Shown: one piece after another, positions 21,509-30,531 of the stretch
Position numbering within the stretch: the first letter of the stretch is position 1
Layout: each line of letters opens with the position of its first letter
Source of the DNA: an uncultured bacterium
GTDB taxonomy: Bacteria; Planctomycetota; Phycisphaerae; Phycisphaerales; UBA1924
Assembly: GCA_938003595.1 (NCBI GenBank)
Contig: CALKYH010000014.1
Location: 1 to 38,284 of the forward strand
Length of the DNA stretch: 38,284 nt
Direction: 5' to 3'
The notes under the pieces: model-generated
Told to the model about the DNA's origin: nothing
Seen by the model: only the letters and a program-made list of their open reading frames with translations
Database searches by the model: none
Position numbers and translations under genes: made by a program

Positions 21509-24500
21509 ATGGCGCTGTTCTCTCGCAAGTCCTCGACCTCCGCTGTCCGTCCACCCGCGCCGCCGGACCACGGCCGCACGACGCCAAGGGCAGCGACGAC
21601 CGGCTCCGGCGGGGGCTCCGACGAGGCGCGGATCATGGAGATCGGCGGGCGGATGCTGGGCCTGTCGCGGAAGAACAAGTCCGGCCTGCTGTCGGCGAAG
21701 TTCTGGTCGGACAAGATGATGAACTGGTCCATGCAGGACCAGGCGTTCAAGGTGCAGCTGTTCCGCTTCGTGGACGCCTACCCGATGCTCACGACGCCGG
21801 AGATGGTGCACGAGCACCTGGTGGACTACCTCACGCAGCCGGGCGTGACCCTGCCCTCGGGGCTGGACCTGGGCCTGCGCGCCGGCGGGCTGGCCAAGGG
21901 GCTGATGGCCTCGACGATGTCGTCGCAGATCAAGGGGATGGCGGAGAAATTCATCGCGGGCACGGACGCGAAGAGCGCGCTGCCCCAGCTCAAGAAGCTC
22001 TGGGAAGAGGGCATCGGCTTCAGCGTGGACCTGCTGGGCGAGGCCTGCGTCAGCGATGAAGAGGCGGACGCCTACCAGCAGAAGTACCTGGACCTGATCG
22101 ACAACCTGCCCGCGACGGTCGCGAAGTGGAAGCCCAACGAGCGGCTGGAGACGGACCACCTGGGGCCGATCCCGCGGGTCAATGTGTCGATCAAGGTGTC
22201 GTCGCTCACGCCGCGCTGTGACCCGCTCAAGGGCGATGTGGCCCTGAACGACCTCATGGGCCGCATGGCGCCGATCATCGAGCGGGCCAAGGCGCAGGGC
22301 GTGCTGCTGAACTTCGACATGGAGCAGTTCTCGCTCAAGGACTTCACGCTGGACCTGTTCCAGCGCTGCTGCGACGAGTCCAGCTTCGAGGCCGGGCTGG
22401 CGATGCAGGCCTACCTCAAGAGCGGCGACGACGACGCGCGGCGCATGGTGGAGTGGGCCCGGCGCACGGGGCGCGTGGTCACGGTGCGACTGGTCAAGGG
22501 CGCCTACTGGGACTACGAGACGATCAACGCCGAGCAGCAGGGCTGGCCCTGCCCGGTGTGGAACACCAAGCGCGAGACCGACGCCTGCTTCGAGCGGATG
22601 GCGGGCATCTTCCTCGACGGCGCCCCGCGCAAAGTCGGCGAGGGCGGGATCAAGCTGGCGCTGGGCTCGCACAATGTGCGCTCGATCGCCTCGGCCCTGG
22701 CGGGCCTGGAGCGGCGCGGGCTGCCGAACAGCGCCATCGAGCTGCAGATGCTCCACGGCATGGCGGACGAGCTCAAGGACGCGGCCGTCGAGATGGGCCT
22801 GCGCATCCGCGAGTATGTGCCCGTCGGACAGATGATCCCCGGCATGGCGTACCTCGTGCGCCGCTTGCTCGAGAACACCAGCAACGAGAGCTGGCTGCGC
22901 GCCGGGTTCCTCGACCATGCCTCCGACCAGGTGCTGCTGGCCAGCCCGCACGAAGCGCCCCAGGCGCTGGTCGCGGCCAACGGCCTGGCGCCCACCGCCA
23001 CCAAGCCCGACCTGTACCTGGTCGCCCCCGAGCGCCACATGCTCTCGCCCGCCGTGCCCGGCGTCGGCGACGGCCGGCCCTTCTACACCGAGCCCATGCG
23101 CGACCTCTCGCAGCGCGACCAGCGCGAGCGCTTCGGCGCGGCGCTGGCGCGGGCGGCGGTGCCCAGCGTCGCCAACGACAAGACCCCGGAGGACGCCAGG
23201 CGCGCCGTGGGCGTGGCGGAAGCGTTCTTCCCGAAGTGGCGCGACGAGGACCCGCGCAAGCGCGCCGAGATGCTCGTCAAGGCCGCGGGCCTGATGCGCC
23301 AGCGGCGCGACGAGCTGGCCGGCGTGATGATCCGCGAGGCAGGCAAGACCTGGCGCGAGGCCGACGCGGATGTGTGCGAGGCGATCGACTTCTGCGAGTA
23401 TTACGCGCGCCTGGGCGTGCCGCTGTTCGAGCGCGAGCGCCTGGGCCGGTTCATCGGCGAGCTGGACGAGCAGTGGTACCAGGCCCGGGGCGTGGCGGCG
23501 ATCATCGCGCCGTGGAACTTCCCGCTGGCGATCTGCTGCGGCATGACGGTGGCGGCGCTGGTCTGCGGCAACACGGCGGTCGTCAAGCCCGCCGAGCAGA
23601 CGCCGGGCATCGCGAAGATCATGGCCGAGGTCCTCTGGGACGCCGGCGTTCCGCGCGAGGCGCTGCACCTGATCCCCGGCCCCGGCGAGACCACGGGCGC
23701 CGCGCTGGTGCGCGACCCGCGCGTGGCGCTCATCGCCTTCACCGGCTCCAAGGCGGTGGGGCTGGACATCATCAAGGCCGCGGGCGTGACGCCCGAGGAG
23801 CAGCTGCATGTCAAGAAGGTCGTGTGCGAGATGGGCGGCAAGAACGCCCTGATCGTGGACGCCTCCGCCGACCTGGACGAGGCGGTGCTCGGGGCGCGGC
23901 AGAGCGCCTTCGGCTTCCAGGGGCAGAAGTGCTCCGCGTGCAGCCGCGCGATCGTGGTGGCCAGCGCCTACGACGGCTTCGTGCGCCGCATCGTGGAGGC
24001 GACCAGGGCGCTGGTGGTGGGGGACCCGGCCGACCCGGCGACCGATGTGGGCCCGGTGATCGACGACGAGTCGGAGCGGAAGATCCGTTCGTACATCGAA
24101 CTCGGCAAGCGCGAGGCGCGCCTGGCGCTGTCGATGGACCCGCCGGAGGACGAGCGCCGCCGCCTGCGCGAGAAGATCGGCAAGCCGATCGTCGGGCCCC
24201 ATGTGTTCGTGGATGTGCCGCTGACCGCCGCGATCGCCCGCGAGGAGATCTTCGGCCCCGTGCTGGCGGTCATGAAGGCCAAGGACTACACCGAGGCGCT
24301 GGCGATGGCGAACAGCTCGCCCTACAAGCTCACCGGCGGCGTGTACTCGCGGAAGCCCTCGCACCTGGACCGCGCCCGGCGCGAGTTCCGCGTGGGCAAC
24401 CTCTACCTGAACCGCGGCATCACCGGCGCGCTCGTCGGGCGGCAGCCCTTCGGCGGCTTCGGCATGTCCGGCGTCGGCAGCAAGGCCGGCGGGCGGGATT

Positions 24501-24574
24501 ACCTGCTGCAGTTCGTGGAGCCCCGCGCGTGCTGCGAGAACACGATGCGCCGGGGATTTGCGCCGGAGCTGTGA
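21509..24574 (+). CDS. putA: Bifunctional proline dehydrogenase / L-glutamate-gamma-semialdehyde dehydrogenase (PutA-type)
   Basis: The protein has 1021 residues. The N-terminal half is an FAD-dependent proline dehydrogenase barrel (VNVSIKVSSL, NFDMEQFSLKDFTLDLF, VVTVRLVKGAYWDYE, LGSHNVRSIA, LQMLHGMADEL). The C-terminal half from about residue 545 is an aldehyde dehydrogenase. Its catalytic Glu774 lies in VVCEMGGKNALIV and its nucleophile Cys808 in FQGQKCSACSRAIV. Together they oxidise proline to glutamate. There is no ribbon-helix-helix DNA-binding domain at the N-terminus, so unlike E. coli PutA it should not repress its own gene. It is shorter than type-C PutA and fits the short, purely catalytic class. 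It supplies glutamate like the ast-like cluster. Confidence 0.95.
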   Translation: MALFSRKSSTSAVRPPAPPDHGRTTPRAATTGSGGGSDEARIMEIGGRMLGLSRKNKSGLLSAKFWSDKMMNWSMQDQAFKVQLFRFVDAYPMLTTPEMVHEHLVDYLTQPGVTLPSGLDLGLRAGGLAKGLMASTMSSQIKGMAEKFIAGTDAKSALPQLKKLWEEGIGFSVDLLGEACVSDEEADAYQQKYLDLIDNLPATVAKWKPNERLETDHLGPIPRVNVSIKVSSLTPRCDPLKGDVALNDLMGRMAPIIERAKAQGVLLNFDMEQFSLKDFTLDLFQRCCDESSFEAGLAMQAYLKSGDDDARRMVEWARRTGRVVTVRLVKGAYWDYETINAEQQGWPCPVWNTKRETDACFERMAGIFLDGAPRKVGEGGIKLALGSHNVRSIASALAGLERRGLPNSAIELQMLHGMADELKDAAVEMGLRIREYVPVGQMIPGMAYLVRRLLENTSNESWLRAGFLDHASDQVLLASPHEAPQALVAANGLAPTATKPDLYLVAPERHMLSPAVPGVGDGRPFYTEPMRDLSQRDQRERFGAALARAAVPSVANDKTPEDARRAVGVAEAFFPKWRDEDPRKRAEMLVKAAGLMRQRRDELAGVMIREAGKTWREADADVCEAIDFCEYYARLGVPLFERERLGRFIGELDEQWYQARGVAAIIAPWNFPLAICCGMTVAALVCGNTAVVKPAEQTPGIAKIMAEVLWDAGVPREALHLIPGPGETTGAALVRDPRVALIAFTGSKAVGLDIIKAAGVTPEEQLHVKKVVCEMGGKNALIVDASADLDEAVLGARQSAFGFQGQKCSACSRAIVVASAYDGFVRRIVEATRALVVGDPADPATDVGPVIDDESERKIRSYIELGKREARLALSMDPPEDERRRLREKIGKPIVGPHVFVDVPLTAAIAREEIFGPVLAVMKAKDYTEALAMANSSPYKLTGGVYSRKPSHLDRARREFRVGNLYLNRGITGALVGRQPFGGFGMSGVGSKAGGRDYLLQFVEPRACCENTMRRGFAPEL

Positions 24575-24593
24575 TCAGCCGCCCGATCGCGGG

Positions 24594-25124
24594 TCAGTTG
24601 GTCGAATCCGCGGCGCCGGCGCCCGGCAGCGGCGTGATCCACCGCTTGTAGACCGAGGCCGCCTCCGCCGCGCGACGGGCGTCGGTGCGCATCGCGTCCA
24701 CCTCGCGCGTGTAGGAGGCGTTCACCGCTCCGGCGAGCTTCGCCGCGACGGCGCGGGATTCATCGAACAGCCGGTCGTCCAGCGTGGTCAGCGCCACGAG
24801 CGACGCCTGGCGCACCTCGGAGCCTCCGGCGGGGCTGTCGGCGGGGGTGGGGGGCAGGCGCAGGCTGAACGCCTGCAGCGCGAAGAGCCACGCCGCGGCG
24901 ACCACGCCGACGCCCGCGGCGCCGACGCAGAGGCGCCAGATGAAGTGCGTGAGGTCCCTGGCCTCGTCCGTGGGGACGGGGCGCGAGGCCTCGGCGCGGA
25001 GGCGATCCATGGTGCGGGCGCGCAGGGTGGAGGGCGTCGGATAGCGCGGCTGGCCGGACCGATCGGCGAGCATCGCGTCGACGCGGGCCAGCTGGTCGTG
25101 GGTGGGCTTGGTTGGGCGTTTCAC
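24594..25124 (-). CDS. Putative membrane anti-sigma factor
   Basis: The product has 176 residues: a charged N-terminal cytoplasmic part (1 to about 58), one transmembrane helix (about 61-86) and a C-terminal extracytoplasmic helical part. It lies directly downstream of the ECF sigma gene with a GTGA overlap, the usual place for a cognate anti-sigma. It lacks the HxxxCxxC zinc motif of ZAS-type anti-sigmas, and I recognise no named anti-sigma domain. The role therefore rests on context and topology. It converges with putA. Confidence 0.65.
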   Translation of the reverse strand: MKRPTKPTHDQLARVDAMLADRSGQPRYPTPSTLRARTMDRLRAEASRPVPTDEARDLTHFIWRLCVGAAGVGVVAAAWLFALQAFSLRLPPTPADSPAGGSEVRQASLVALTTLDDRLFDESRAVAAKLAGAVNASYTREVDAMRTDARRAAEAASVYKRWITPLPGAGAADSTN

Positions 25125-25780
25125 GCGTCACCTCCGTCGCAATCCGTCTGGTCACTGTAGCCGCGCTGCGCGGGGGTGTGGCCCCGCTCCTCCAGCGCCC
25201 GGGCGATCGCCTGCCGGGCGCGGAACAGGATGATCCGTGCGGTGGGCCCCGTCACGCCCAGCACGACGGCGATGTCGGCCGGGGCCATGTTCTCGACATA
25301 CCGCAGCCACACGGCGATGTGCTGGCGCTCGCTGAGCACATCGCCCGCGGCGATCCAGGCCTCGTTGCCCAGCCGGCGTTCCTCGTTGCGGTCGTGATCG
25401 TCGCCCGGCTCGCCCGAGAACGCCTGCTCGCGCGCGGTGATCTTCTTGCGGAAGGCGTCGGTCGCGATGCGCGAGGCGATCGTGAACAGCCAGGTGGTGA
25501 ACGGGCGCGACGGGTCGTAGCGGGGCAGGGACTTCCAGGCGCGGAGGAAGGTCTCCTGCGTCATCTCCTCGGCGTCGGCCTCGTTGCGGGTGCGCCGACG
25601 GAGGAAGGAGAACACCCGCGTCTCGTACATCTCGACCAGCTCGGTGAAGGCGCGGAGCGACCCCGCCTGCGCGTCGCGGGCGAGGTCCTCGGCGCAACGC
25701 TCCGGCTCGGCGATCGTGCGAGGCGCGATCGACCGAGCCAGAGCGTCGGTGTCCACGGCGTGTGCCGCGAGGGGGGTCAT
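25121..25780 (-). CDS. ECF-type RNA polymerase sigma factor
   Basis: The product has 219 residues with sigma region 2 (FTELVEMYETRVFSFLRRRT, EEMTQETFLRAWKSL, PFTTWLFTIASRIATDAFRKK) and region 4 (LSERQHIAVWLRYVENMAPADI followed by ARIILFRARQAIARAL). Regions 1.1 and 3 are absent, as expected for an ECF factor. It overlaps the upstream gene by ATGA and the downstream putative anti-sigma by GTGA, so all three should be made in fixed ratio. The C-terminal tail after region 4 (about 20 residues) is Asp/Gly/Gln-rich. The signal and target genes are unknown. Confidence 0.92.
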   Translation of the reverse strand: MTPLAAHAVDTDALARSIAPRTIAEPERCAEDLARDAQAGSLRAFTELVEMYETRVFSFLRRRTRNEADAEEMTQETFLRAWKSLPRYDPSRPFTTWLFTIASRIATDAFRKKITAREQAFSGEPGDDHDRNEERRLGNEAWIAAGDVLSERQHIAVWLRYVENMAPADIAVVLGVTGPTARIILFRARQAIARALEERGHTPAQRGYSDQTDCDGGDA

Positions 25781-26814
25781 TCCTGGATCTTGCCGTCCTT
25801 GCCGACCTTCACCGTCTGATGGACCTCGACATGGTGGTCGCCGTCGTGGTCGTGATCGTGGTCGCCGTCGTGGTTCATCTGGATCTCGCCGGTCATCTCG
25901 GTGATCCGGCGCATCAGGTCCTTGGAGTCGTGCCGGAACCGCAGGGACAGGTCGCGCCCATCGACCTGCAGCTTCATGCCGCCGGCCAGCGCCGCGATCT
26001 CCGCGAACTCGGGCTCCTTCGACGCGGCGAACTGCGCCATCGCGATGCCGCCCTGGGCCATCTGGAACATCTGCTGGGCCTCGTCGTCGCCGGTGGTGCG
26101 GAGGTCGGCGTCGAGGTACATCTCGCCGTTGACCTCGCCCATGTCGAAGCGGACGCCCTCGGCCCGCTGCAGGACGAGCGCCACGGGCGCGATGTCCAGG
26201 CCCTTGTCGATCTCGGCGGCCGAGACATACACGATCGAGCCGGCGGAGGGGCCGCGCGTCAGCGGCGACTGGTCCAGATTCGCCTCGAGCCGGCCGTTGC
26301 CCTCGATGATGTCGATGGCGCCGTGCAGTTTGGCGCGCACGGGCGAGATGACGATCAGCCGCTCGCCCGCGTCCGGCCCCGCGAGGAAGACGCCGTAGTG
26401 CGAATGCTCACCGTCGTCCGGGCCCAGCTTGTAGATCGTTCGGTTCTGCTCGACGACCGTGGATTCCGACATCTCCGCGGCCATCGCCACCAGGCGGGCC
26501 TCGGCCTCCGGCGTGGTGGAGATGATCACCACCGGCTCCTCGTGATCGACCGTCAGGCCGTAGATCGTCACGGAGCGCACCTCGGAGAAGAAGTCGAAGC
26601 CCAGCTCCTCCTGCAGGTCCGCGGACAGCTCCGCCAGCACCGGCTCGGGGCCCTCGAAGCCGAGCTTGCCGATCTCCGACCGCATCGCGGCCTCGACATC
26701 GACATGCACCAGCCACGGCGCGGCGGCCGGGGTCCAGTTGCGGTTGAAGGGCTTGGCGACGGCGCTCGCGCTGATGAGCAGTCCGGCGGAAGTCAGGAGC
26801 AGTGTGCAACGCAT
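25777..26814 (-). CDS. Secreted protein with His/Asp-rich C-terminal tail, first gene of the ECF operon
   Basis: The product has 345 residues. A signal peptide (MRCTLLLTSAGLLISASAVA) precedes a globular region that I cannot assign. It alternates beta strands and helices (SVTIYGLTVDHEEPVVIIST, ERLIVISPVRAKLHGAIDII) in a pattern seen in planctomycete proteins of unknown function. Near the C-terminus lies NHDGDHDHDHDGDHHVEVH, a probable metal-binding tail. GGAGA lies 7 nt before the ATG. The stop overlaps the sigma factor start by ATGA. An envelope protein leading a sigma/anti-sigma operon could be a sensor input or a stress target. The frame is open upstream to 27909 on this strand, but that part is antisense to the TerC gene. 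Confidence 0.8.
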   Translation of the reverse strand: MRCTLLLTSAGLLISASAVAKPFNRNWTPAAAPWLVHVDVEAAMRSEIGKLGFEGPEPVLAELSADLQEELGFDFFSEVRSVTIYGLTVDHEEPVVIISTTPEAEARLVAMAAEMSESTVVEQNRTIYKLGPDDGEHSHYGVFLAGPDAGERLIVISPVRAKLHGAIDIIEGNGRLEANLDQSPLTRGPSAGSIVYVSAAEIDKGLDIAPVALVLQRAEGVRFDMGEVNGEMYLDADLRTTGDDEAQQMFQMAQGGIAMAQFAASKEPEFAEIAALAGGMKLQVDGRDLSLRFRHDSKDLMRRITEMTGEIQMNHDGDHDHDHDGDHHVEVHQTVKVGKDGKIQE

Positions 26815-27000
26815 GGGTGGGTCTCCGGTGATCGAATCAGGCGGTTGCGTCCGCCCGGGGGTGGGTGCGGGTGTCCGGGAGGTTGTACGGGAGCCGGTCC
26901 GCCCCGTTACAGCTGGATCAGGATCGCCCGAGGGTTCTCCCGCCCGAGTCCGATACCATCCCGGCCGTGCCGCCCGTTCAGGGGCCCTCAGGAGCCACCG

Positions 27001-27768
27001 GTGACCGAATTGCTGACCGTCGAGAACCTGATCGCCTTCCTGACCCTCACCTCGCTCGAGGTTGTGCTGGGCGTCGACAACATCATTGTCATCGCCATTG
27101 TCACCGGGCGGCTTCCCGAGCATCAGCAGGCCCGGGCCCGGTTCGTCGGCCTGGCGCTGGCCATGCTCATGCGCATCGGCCTGCTGCTGACCATCTCGTG
27201 GATCATGCGGCTGCAGGCCGAGCTGTTCCGCATCGATCTCCTGGGCTTCGAGCGAGGCGTCAGCGGCAAGGACCTGATTCTCATCGGCGGCGGGCTGTTC
27301 CTCCTCGTCAAGGCGACGAAGGAGATCCACGCGACCGTCGAGAGCGACGGCCACGAAGCCCACACCAAGCGCGCGCCGAGCTTCGGGGCCGCGATCGTCC
27401 AGATCCTGCTGCTCGACCTGGTCTTCTCGCTGGATTCGGTCATCACCGCCGTGGGCATGGCCAAGGAGATCGCCGTCATGGTCGCGGCGGTGATCGTCGC
27501 GGTCATCGTCATGATGGTCTTCGCCGGGCGCATCAGCCGCTTCGTCGCGAAGCATCCGACGGTGAAGCTGCTCGCCCTGGCGTTCCTCATCATGGTCGGC
27601 GTGCTGCTCATCGCCGACGGCCTGGGCCAGCACCTGGAGCGCGGCTACATCTACTTCGCCATGGCCTTCTCGCTCTGCATCGAACTGCTCAACATCCGGG
27701 CGAGACGCAACGCCGAGAAGCGCAGGGCCCGCGTCGCCGGGAACGCGGGGCCCGAGCTGGGCGAGTGA
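27001..27768 (+). CDS. TerC-family integral membrane protein
   Basis: The product has 255 residues with about seven hydrophobic helices. The two acidic motifs of the family are present inside membrane segments: VLGVDNIIVIAIV near residue 25 and LVFSLDSVITAVGMAKEI near residue 145. TerC proteins are linked to tellurium resistance, and relatives export manganese or help metalate exported proteins; which applies here is not known. The GTG start has AGGAG 7 nt upstream. A TACCAT at 26954-26959 may be its -10 box. It ends 1 nt from the stop of the convergent chromate transporter. The 186-nt gap before it holds nothing else visible. Confidence 0.9.
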   Translation: MTELLTVENLIAFLTLTSLEVVLGVDNIIVIAIVTGRLPEHQQARARFVGLALAMLMRIGLLLTISWIMRLQAELFRIDLLGFERGVSGKDLILIGGGLFLLVKATKEIHATVESDGHEAHTKRAPSFGAAIVQILLLDLVFSLDSVITAVGMAKEIAVMVAAVIVAVIVMMVFAGRISRFVAKHPTVKLLALAFLIMVGVLLIADGLGQHLERGYIYFAMAFSLCIELLNIRARRNAEKRRARVAGNAGPELGE

Positions 27769-27769
27769 C

Positions 27770-28978
27770 CTACCCGTTCCGCAGCAGCGCCAGCCCCGCG
27801 CCGCCGGCGCCCAGGACGACCGCGGGGATCGCCCATCGCGATTTCCAGAGGTAGACCGTCGCCAGCGCCGCCGCGAAGATCGCCCCCGCGACGACCGAAT
27901 CCATCGCATCGATGGTCAGCGTCACCGCCGTCGCCGCGATGATCCCGACGACCGCCGCCGTCACGCCGTCCAGAAACGCGTGCAGGCGCCGGTCGTCGAT
28001 GACGCGCTCGAAGAACCCGTGCCCGATGAGCGTGAACGAGAACGCCGGCAGGAACAGCCCGACCGTCATCAGCAGCGCCCCCAGCGCGCCTCGCGCCAGG
28101 TAGCCGACCATCGTCCCGAAGATGATCAGCGGCGCCGGCAGGATCCCCGACAGCGCCAGCGCATCCAGGAACTGGGCGTCGGTCATCCACCCTCCGACCT
28201 CCACCGCGTCCCGGCGCAGAAACGGGATGACTGTGTACGCCCCGCCGAAGGTCAGCAGCCCGCCGCGCAGGCCCGAGACGAACACCGCCCCGGCCGTCGC
28301 CTCCGTTCCGGCGCTCGCCGTCATCGCCGTCGCCCCGGGCTCCTCGAGCAGCGTCCACGCCGTCGCCCCCGCGAACAGCAGAGCGACCATGCCCAGCCCC
28401 GCCCAATGGCGCAGCCTCGCCGCGGCGTACGCCAGCCCGCCCAGCACGATCGGAACCGCGAAGTGCACGCCCACCGCCTGGCTCCCCGCCGCGAGCAGCG
28501 CGATCGCCCACAACCACCGGTCGTGCAGCGCGTGGGCGCCGATGCGGTGCACCGCGCGCACGATCAGCGCGCACACCGCCGCCTGCGCCCCGGCGAACGC
28601 CGCCGCAGCCAGCGGCGACGCCACGCCGAATCGCACATACACCCACGACAGCGCAAAGATCATCACGAACCCCGGCAGCACGAAGCCCAGCCCCGCGACC
28701 ACCGCGCCGATCCGGCCGCGCGAGAGCATGCCGAAGTAGCAGCACAGCTCCGTCGCCTCGGGCCCGGGCAGCGCCTGGTAGACCGCCAGCGCCCGGTTGA
28801 ACCGCTCGCGCGTCACCCAGCGCTCGCGCTCGACAAGTTCGTCCCGCAGCAGCCCGATCTGCGCCACCGGCCCGCCCCAGGCCAGCAACCCGAACCTCAG
28901 AAAACGGAGGAACAACCGCCCCAGCGGCTCGCGCGGAGCCCCCGCCGACGCAGGAGTGGGGGCCTTGGCCAATTCCAC
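27770..28978 (-). CDS. chrA: Chromate transporter ChrA (two-domain CHR family)
   Basis: The product has 402 residues and about ten hydrophobic helices. It has the duplicated CHR domain: the first copy has FGLLAWGGPVAQIGLL and ALPGPEATELCCYFGM, the second GGLLTFGGAYTVIPFLRRD and LSGILPAPLIIFGTMVG. Each copy carries the family's FGG/WGG and PGP/PAP motifs. The family exports chromate, coupled to the proton gradient; some homologues may carry other oxyanions. The GTG start lies 10 nt after the stop of the M28 peptidase gene, so the two are probably one operon. No strong ribosome binding site is seen at the GTG. Confidence 0.93.
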   Translation of the reverse strand: MELAKAPTPASAGAPREPLGRLFLRFLRFGLLAWGGPVAQIGLLRDELVERERWVTRERFNRALAVYQALPGPEATELCCYFGMLSRGRIGAVVAGLGFVLPGFVMIFALSWVYVRFGVASPLAAAAFAGAQAAVCALIVRAVHRIGAHALHDRWLWAIALLAAGSQAVGVHFAVPIVLGGLAYAAARLRHWAGLGMVALLFAGATAWTLLEEPGATAMTASAGTEATAGAVFVSGLRGGLLTFGGAYTVIPFLRRDAVEVGGWMTDAQFLDALALSGILPAPLIIFGTMVGYLARGALGALLMTVGLFLPAFSFTLIGHGFFERVIDDRRLHAFLDGVTAAVVGIIAATAVTLTIDAMDSVVAGAIFAAALATVYLWKSRWAIPAVVLGAGGAGLALLRNG

Positions 28979-28988
28979 GGCGCTGCGC

Positions 28989-30470
28989 CTACGGCCTACG
29001 CACCGGGACCGCGAACGACACCGGGCTGCGATAGCCCTCCGCGTCGTACGCCCGCACGCCGAACAGCCAGTTGTCCTTGCTCAGCTCGATCGTCGCCTCG
29101 TTCGTGAAGCCCACATCCCGGGACAACTGCCACACGGGGGAGGTCGTCGCCCGAACCATGACCTCGTAGCCGGCGATCTGCTCCGGGTTGTTCTCCATGT
29201 CCGGCGCGTCCCAGCGCAGGCGCGTGGGGTTCTCCAGCGTCGCCATCACGATCATCGCGTTCGTCGGCGGCGCGGGCGCATTGGCCAGGTGCATGATTGC
29301 CGCCGCGTTCAGACGCGTGACATCCGCCAGGTACTCCGCCTCGACGAACGAGGGCAGATCGCCGAACTGCACGAGCTCGCCGTCGCCGTCGCGCTCCACC
29401 AGCTCCAGACGCACATTCTGGTGCTGCCGGTCGTAGTCCTCGTACAGCGCCGTGAACCGCACCGCCGCGTCGTAGTTCTGCTCGATGAACGCCGTGTGAT
29501 CCCCGCCACGCAGGAATCGATCGTTGCGATAGATCAGCGTCGGCTGCACCGGCAGGTTGTGCCAGGCGCCCACTTCCCCGACATACCGCGCCAGCGTCCG
29601 CGCAGGACCGTCGTTCTCCATGCCCGAGGCGTAGATCTGCATGATCTGCTCCGGCGTCGCGTCCCGCGGCACGCCCTCGGAGAACAGCCGCACCGTCTTG
29701 CGCGAGGCCCGCGCCTCCGGCCCGTCCTTGGGGAACGGCCCCGCCGGGTCGCCGATGATGTCGTTGTTCAGCACCGCGCGGATGTCCCGGCCCTCCGCCC
29801 GCACGCGCTCGGCGTGCAGCCGGGCGCCGATGAGCCCCTGCTCCTCGCCCGCCGTCGCCATGAGCACCACCGTCGCGTCGAGCTTCTGCTTGGCCAGCAC
29901 ACGCGCCATCTCGATCAGCGCCGCCGTGCCGGAGGCGTTGTCGTTGGCCCCCGGGGCGTCGCACTCGGCGTCGGTGTTCTCGCCGCAGATCGAGTCGTAG
30001 TGCGCCGTCGCGTAGTACAGCCGGTCCCGCGCCGCCGGGTTGGACCCCGGGATCACGCACAGCACATTCACGACCTCCACCTCGCGCGTGATCCGCCGAC
30101 CGTCGGGCTGCACCGTGTGGGAGTCGAACAGCACCCGGATGGTCTGGTCGCCGACCCGCTCGGACTCCTCCGACGCCGCCTGGAAGCTCTGCGAGATCCA
30201 GGCCCGCGCCGCCCCGATGCCCCGGTCCTGCCATTCCGTGCTCGAGAGGGTGTGGCGTGTCCCGAAGCCGGCCAGGGCGTCCACGCTCGCCTTGACCTTC
30301 GTCGGGCTGACCCCCTGCACCATGGCGGTCACGGCCGCGGGCGGCGCCTCCTTCGGCACCGCGCCCCCGAACTCCCGGCCCGGGCCCTTGGAAGAGGCGC
30401 ACGCCGTCATCGCCATCGCCGCCGCCGTCAGGGCCGCGCCGCTCACCGTTCGCTTCGCTGCTGTGTTCAT
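28989..30470 (-). CDS. Lipoprotein M28-family aminopeptidase with C-terminal Fn3-like domain
   Basis: The product has 493 residues. A signal peptide ends in a lipobox (AMTAC), so it is likely anchored at the periplasmic or outer face. The M28 dinuclear zinc ligands are recognisable: His in TAHYDS, Asp in GANDNASGT, Glu-Glu in AGEEQGL, Asp in NNDIIGDP and the last His in GGDHTAFIE. Such enzymes remove N-terminal amino acids from peptides. The last 100 residues (from PAPPTNAMIV, through RLRWDAPD and GYEVMVRAT) look like a fibronectin type III domain. The start at 30470 follows TATGCT by 6 nt with no Shine-Dalgarno sequence. The chromate transporter gene follows 10 nt downstream. Confidence 0.9.
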   Translation of the reverse strand: MNTAAKRTVSGAALTAAAMAMTACASSKGPGREFGGAVPKEAPPAAVTAMVQGVSPTKVKASVDALAGFGTRHTLSSTEWQDRGIGAARAWISQSFQAASEESERVGDQTIRVLFDSHTVQPDGRRITREVEVVNVLCVIPGSNPAARDRLYYATAHYDSICGENTDAECDAPGANDNASGTAALIEMARVLAKQKLDATVVLMATAGEEQGLIGARLHAERVRAEGRDIRAVLNNDIIGDPAGPFPKDGPEARASRKTVRLFSEGVPRDATPEQIMQIYASGMENDGPARTLARYVGEVGAWHNLPVQPTLIYRNDRFLRGGDHTAFIEQNYDAAVRFTALYEDYDRQHQNVRLELVERDGDGELVQFGDLPSFVEAEYLADVTRLNAAAIMHLANAPAPPTNAMIVMATLENPTRLRWDAPDMENNPEQIAGYEVMVRATTSPVWQLSRDVGFTNEATIELSKDNWLFGVRAYDAEGYRSPVSFAVPVRRP

Positions 30471-30476
30471 CCCCCC

Positions 30477-30482
30477 AGCATA
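30477..30482 (-). promoter_or_regulatory. Putative -10 hexamer TATGCT for leaderless M28 gene
   Basis: TATGCT on the - strand is separated from the ATG by six G residues. The same hexamer serves as the likely -10 box of the tRNA-Leu gene at 33484. Confidence 0.4.
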
Positions 30483-30517
30483 ATGATCCGACCGCGCGGG
30501 GCCCGGCCCCGCCGTCG

Positions 30518-30523
30518 TATGAT
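30518..30523 (+). promoter_or_regulatory. Putative -10 hexamer TATGAT for leaderless murD
   Basis: TATGAT ends 8 nt before the murD ATG and no ribosome binding site is present. It is divergent from the M28 promoter, 35 nt away. Confidence 0.45.
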
Positions 30524-30531
30524 GCCCCGCG

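Noticed and set aside
21503..24364. 953-codon open frame on the - strand
   Set aside because: It is antisense to putA, whose two enzyme domains are fully recognisable; composition is that of a GC shadow.
26815..27909. Extension of the His-tailed protein frame across the TerC gene
   Set aside because: It is antisense to the well-supported TerC gene; a signal peptide with a ribosome binding site starts at 26814.
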